Shown in pieces: positions 7,359-9,119 of a stretch of DNA of 9,119 nucleotides. The translations under genes and the position numbers were made by a program. The stretch comes from B18-G4 sp003648575 (GTDB lineage Bacteria; Bacteroidota; Bacteroidia; Bacteroidales; B18-G4). The stretch lies in assembly GCA_029942245.1 (NCBI GenBank), contig JAOZTN010000106.1, positions 1 through 9,119 of the forward strand. The letters run 5' to 3'. Position 1 is the stretch's first letter; each line of letters begins with the position of its first letter. Under the pieces are notes generated by a model, which saw only the letters and a program-made list of their open reading frames with translations, did no database searches and was not told the origin of the DNA.

Positions 7359-7862
7359 TCAATAACCAATCCGTTTTCGATTTTCTTGTTCTATATCCTG
7401 CATATTTTTATCCAGCAAAAAATTGATTGCTTCATAAATATCCTTGAAGCGTTTATTATACTTACTTTCCAGTTCATGGAGTTTTTTAGTTAGATCTTCG
7501 TGTGATAATGCATATTGCCTTAGAAAAACAAATGCCCTCATGATCGCAATGTTTACCTGGAGGGCCTTTTTACTTTTAAGCACGCTTGATAGCATTGCTA
7601 CCCCTTGTTCTGTAAAAGCGAATGGAAGAGCAGGGCTAAACTTTATGTTATTCGGGAGCTTATCACAAATTGTGATAAGCTCCTGCCATTCGGGCTTGGT
7701 TAATTGAAACATAAAGTCCTCTGGGAAACGATCAATGTTCCTTTTAACAGCTTGCTTAAGTGCCCTATTTTCAACTTTATACATGTTTGATAGATCAAAA
7801 TCGAGCATTACATTAAATCCCCGTATTTCAAAAATTTTAGATTTTATCTCAGGTACTAACAT
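7359..7862 (-). CDS. ORF6N-domain protein (phage/mobile-element-type DNA-binding)
   Basis: This 167-residue protein matches the ORF6N family along its length: IFEIRGFNVMLDFDLSNMY at 10-28, a VKRNIDRFPEDFMFQL block at about 39-54, PFAFTEQGVAMLSSVL at about 80-95, NIAIMRAFVFLRQ, and a charged coiled-coil-like C-terminus ending in RKRIGY. ORF6N domains occur in phage antirepressor-like proteins and, as stand-alone genes, are very common in Bacteroidota; DNA binding is presumed and a cellular role is not established. The ATG at 7862 is the first in the frame, as an in-frame TAG lies a few codons upstream. The gene is convergent with the acetylation operon and clearly more AT-rich than it, and it sits between two 16-bp direct repeats, all of which suggest later arrival. 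The gene looks intact. Confidence 0.9.
   Translation of the reverse strand: MLVPEIKSKIFEIRGFNVMLDFDLSNMYKVENRALKQAVKRNIDRFPEDFMFQLTKPEWQELITICDKLPNNIKFSPALPFAFTEQGVAMLSSVLKSKKALQVNIAIMRAFVFLRQYALSHEDLTKKLHELESKYNKRFKDIYEAINFLLDKNMQDIEQENRKRIGY
7655..7683. repeat. 29-bp palindrome inside the ORF6N gene
   Basis: GGAGCTTATCACAA is followed by a single A and then by its exact reverse complement, giving perfect 14-bp arms. It lies in the codons for ELITICDKLP, a region that varies among ORF6N proteins. The half-site TATCACA occurs also at 7862-7868, overlapping the start codon, and as TGTGATA at 7501-7507. It could be an operator, a structured RNA element, or a by-product of codon use. Confidence 0.7.
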
Positions 7863-8117
7863 ATCACAAAATGGTATCTTGTTCTATAATATTAATACTG
7901 CAAAATTGAAAATGTCACACCTTATTGATTAGATTTATTCAATCCAGCTGTAATGCGTTGGAGGGCTTTCTCCCTTCTTCTGTTCGCCTTCGTCAAGACT
8001 TTTGCGAGCGATTGAACGATATTCGGAAGCCTTCGCTCAATCTGATAAATCGAGTAATCGTGCAATCATGGCCCTTTCTCCTCACCCATCCTTTGTCGAT
8101 CCCTACACCAAGTCCAT
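7863..8117. other. Gene-free AT-rich then repeat-like stretch
   Basis: The first 70 bases are the AT-rich region upstream of the ORF6N gene; no convincing TAnnTTTG box is seen. From about 8004 to 8066 there are scattered, decayed relatives of the GATTGAACGAT words of the tandem repeat, on both strands (8008-8020 forward; the reverse complement near 8048-8066). The open frame at 7925-8125 has no family resemblance and runs through this repeat matter, so I do not call it a gene. Confidence 0.5.
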
Positions 8118-8133
8118 TAAGTTAAAATTGTCA
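8118..8133 (+). repeat. 16-bp direct repeat, right of the ORF6N segment
   Basis: TAAGTTAAAATTGTCA is the partner of 7182-7197. Its second half is also the left end of the inverted-end element that starts at 8124, so this word marks both the right edge of the ORF6N segment and the resumption of similarity with the second unit. Confidence 0.75.
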
Positions 8134-8400
8134 TCCTGACGACTGTGCTCACCGAAGCTTTCCGCGAGCGCTAACCGCGTGTCGCCATAGCTTTAGCGGT
8201 AGCACAAGCTACTCAGCGGAGGCGCTAGCGAAGGTGAGGAAAAGGAGGAAGGATTTATTAGCTATATCCACAAAGCAGGCAGGATGCACCTATTTACTCA
8301 CTTTAACCGGAGATGGGATGCTTTTGCTTGCTTAGTGCTACCCGAAGATTATCCTTCTCCGCCTTCGCCAGAGCTTCGGCGCATCAGGATGACAATTTTT
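8124..8400. repeat. Inverted-end element A (277 bp, non-coding)
   Basis: The ends are AAAATTGTCATCCTGA and its exact complement TCAGGATGACAATTTT, so the element has perfect 16-bp inverted ends. The inside has no open frame worth calling. The left part is GC-rich with nested inverted repeats, for example GTAGC-ACAA-GCTAC at 8199-8212 and CTCACC near 8149 facing GGTGAG near 8233. GTCATCCTGA-type words of this kind are widespread intergenic repeats in Bacteroidota; their function is unknown. Element B at 8729-8905 has the same ends at the equivalent place. Confidence 0.7.
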
Positions 8401-8533
8401 ATCTACAGGCCTTGTAGTGCCCCCCCTGGATAATATTATACCATAAAAATAAGGATAATTGTCCGTAAATATGTCCGTACAAAAATGAAAAAGCATCATA
8501 TTCCATTGAATTACAAGGCTTTCGCGATAATGC
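8401..8533 (-). repeat. Duplicated tRNA-Asp 3' flank, left copy
   Basis: This flank matches 8907-9041 in the same orientation, roughly nine bases in ten by eye. Shared marks are CTACAGG(C/T)CTTGTAG, ATATTATACCAT, two TGTCCGTA words twelve bases apart (8460 and 8472), and the tRNA terminator region. In this copy the terminator stem is damaged by mismatches and a one-base indel, in keeping with decay next to a broken tRNA. Confidence 0.85.
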
Positions 8534-8608
8534 TGGCGGACTGGACCCGCGAGTTCTCGGGGCGAGCGGGACTCGAACCCGTCCCGAGTGCTCAGGATGG
8601 CAGGCCGG
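8534..8608 (-). pseudogene. Scrambled tRNA remnant (tRNA-Asp-derived 3' end)
   Basis: Read on the - strand, 8534-8544 is the CCAGTCC acceptor strand followed by discriminator G and CCA, identical to the intact tRNA-Asp at the right edge. A T-arm-like sequence (CGGGTTCGAGTCCCG, 8567-8581) is separated from it by about 22 bases, where the intact gene has one. The bases before CAGGCCGG (8582-8600) do not match tRNA-Asp, and the 5' half is missing: at CAGGCCGG (8601-8608) the sequence becomes the AlgX-like gene tail. It cannot fold as a functional tRNA. A contribution from a second tRNA species to the middle part is possible. Confidence 0.7.
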
Positions 8609-8686
8609 TATTATATGACCGAGGAGGAGATGGTACGGGCGGAAGCGGAGTATGTTTTTTCGCAAGAGCGAAAAAACATTGAGTGA
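8600..8686 (+). pseudogene. 3' fragment of an AlgX-like gene (tail of the 5483-7105 gene or a close relative)
   Basis: In frame from 8600 this encodes the last 28 residues of the intact gene (AGRYYMTEEEM..., ending ERKNIE and TGA at 8684-8686). Against 7019-7105 there are four base differences, TAC/TAT, GAA/GAG twice and GTG/GTA, all in third positions and all synonymous. There is no start codon or upstream coding sequence: the fragment is fused to the tRNA remnant at CAGGCCGG, a word shared by the gene and by tRNA-Asp. It corresponds to the end of the third 54-residue repeat of the intact protein. Confidence 0.85.
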
Positions 8687-8738
8687 TTGGATGATGTAGC
8701 GATTGGGCGATTTCAAAGTTGATAAGTCAAAATTGTCA
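8600..8738 (+). repeat. Long direct repeat, copy 2
   Basis: This is the partner of 7019-7197: gene tail, the identical hairpin at 8654-8677, the stop, about 1.75 units of the 16-bp tandem repeat (8684-8711), then TTTCAAAGTTGATAAGTCAAAATTGTCA. It runs directly into element B. Confidence 0.9.
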
Positions 8739-8905
8739 TTCAGAGGAGCCCTGCAAAGCGGGCGACGAAGAATGCATATCAAAATGTAGACCGCTATCAG
8801 GTACATCCTGCCGGCGAATTGCAAAATGTTGGCAGGTTCTTCCGAACATGGCATCAACTATCGAATTTCTTCCTTCCTCACTTCGTTCGTCAGGATGACA
8901 ATTTT
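8729..8905. repeat. Inverted-end element B (177 bp, non-coding)
   Basis: The left end AAAATTGTCATTCAGAGG and the right end GTCAGGATGACAATTTT match the ends of element A, with small differences on the left. The inside differs from A. It starts with GGAGCCCTGCAAAGCGGGC, which looks like a widely dispersed intergenic repeat word, has a CCTGCC/GGCAGG inverted pair near 8805-8836, and closes with TTCCTCACTTCGTTCGTCAGG. No gene is supported; the long - strand frame across it is chance. Confidence 0.65.
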
Positions 8906-8906
8906 T

Positions 8907-9052
8907 ATCTACAGGTCTTGTAGTGAAATCCCCCTGGTTAATATTATACCATTAAAATAAGGATAATTGTCCGTAAATATGTCCGTATAAAGATGAAAAA
9001 GCCTCATAATTCATTGAATTACAAGGCTTTTAAGATAATGCTGGCGGACTGG
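8907..9052 (-). repeat. Duplicated tRNA-Asp 3' flank, right (intact) copy
   Basis: This is the partner of 8401-8544, including the first bases of the tRNA acceptor strand. It carries paired TGTCCGTA words at 8968-8975 and 8980-8987, and the intact tRNA terminator. A direct repeat that includes a tRNA 3' end is the arrangement left by tyrosine-recombinase elements, but no integrase is present in the window. Confidence 0.85.
8996..9031 (-). terminator. Intrinsic terminator of tRNA-Asp
   Basis: On the - strand AAAAGCCTTGTAATT pairs with AATTATGAGGCTTTT across the loop CAATG, a 15-bp stem with two G-U pairs, and is followed by one more T before C. It begins ten bases after the encoded CCA of tRNA-Asp. 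The equivalent sequence in the left flank copy has lost several pairs. Confidence 0.8.
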
Positions 9053-9119
9053 ACGGGACTCGAACCCGCGACCTCCGGCGTGACAGGCCGGCATTCTAAC
9101 CAAACTGAACTACCAGTCC
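9042..9119 (-). tRNA. tRNA-Asp (anticodon GTC)
   Basis: The - strand reads GGACTGG (acceptor), TA, a GTTC/GAAT D arm, the anticodon arm CCGGC-CTGTCAC-GCCGG with anticodon GTC, an AGGTC variable loop, the T arm GCGGG-TTCGAGT-CCCGT, CCAGTCC, discriminator G and an encoded CCA. Every stem pairs apart from a G-T wobble closing the T stem. It appears complete, with its first base at the last base of the window, so its promoter lies outside. Confidence 0.97.

Noticed and set aside
7925..8125. 66-residue open frame on the + strand
   Set aside because: It crosses decayed repeat words, has no recognisable domain and no start signal.
8124..8400. Insertion sequence with a transposase
   Set aside because: It is only 277 bp with no transposase frame and no clear target-site duplication; at most a non-autonomous element.
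8485..8682. 65-residue open frame on the + strand across the tRNA remnant and gene tail
   Set aside because: It reads the duplicated gene tail in the wrong frame and begins in a tRNA flank.
8399..8857. 152-residue open frame on the - strand
   Set aside because: It runs through the tRNA flank, tRNA remnant, gene-tail fragment and element B in a shadow frame. The peptide has no family features and low-complexity repeat-derived parts.

Overview
The window looks like a chromosomal segment of a non-gut-type member of the Bacteroidota. Two neighbouring secreted proteins end in type A C-terminal sorting domains of the type IX secretion system (T9SS). The O-acetyltransferase pair, the ORF6N-domain protein and the degenerate intergenic repeats also fit that phylum. 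The coding part has moderate GC, and the right-hand third is visibly more AT-rich and patchy.

Layout. Bases 1-3980 hold two T9SS cargo genes on the + strand, six bases apart. The first is the 3' part of an adhesin-like protein whose start lies outside the window. The second is a complete 843-residue papain-like protein with several beta domains. Bases 4059-7105 hold a tightly coupled pair: an AlgI-like membrane-bound O-acyltransferase (MBOAT) and an AlgX/AlgJ-like SGNH protein. Together they are expected to move acetyl groups across the inner membrane and onto an extracytoplasmic polysaccharide. From 7106 to the end there is only one convincing protein gene, an ORF6N-domain protein on the - strand, and one RNA gene, tRNA-Asp(GTC) on the - strand at the right edge, with its own terminator.

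The most unusual part is 7019-9119. It reads as two tandem, partly decayed units. Each runs from the 3' end of the AlgX-like gene, through a 16-bp tandem repeat and an element with inverted ends, to the 3' flank and end of a tRNA-Asp. In the left unit the tRNA is a scrambled remnant and the ORF6N gene has been added between two 16-bp direct repeats. In the right unit the AlgX-like gene is only a 25-codon tail, differing from the intact gene by four synonymous changes. This is a recombination scar next to a tRNA gene, not an obvious defence or metabolic system.

How the genes may work together: the cargo proteins are exported and anchored on the cell surface, while the MBOAT/SGNH pair decorates a surface or secreted glycan. 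A direct link between the two is not shown by the sequence. Nothing in the window is a clear-cut new multi-gene system. The findings worth follow-up are the duplicated tRNA-adjacent locus and several protein-architecture oddities.
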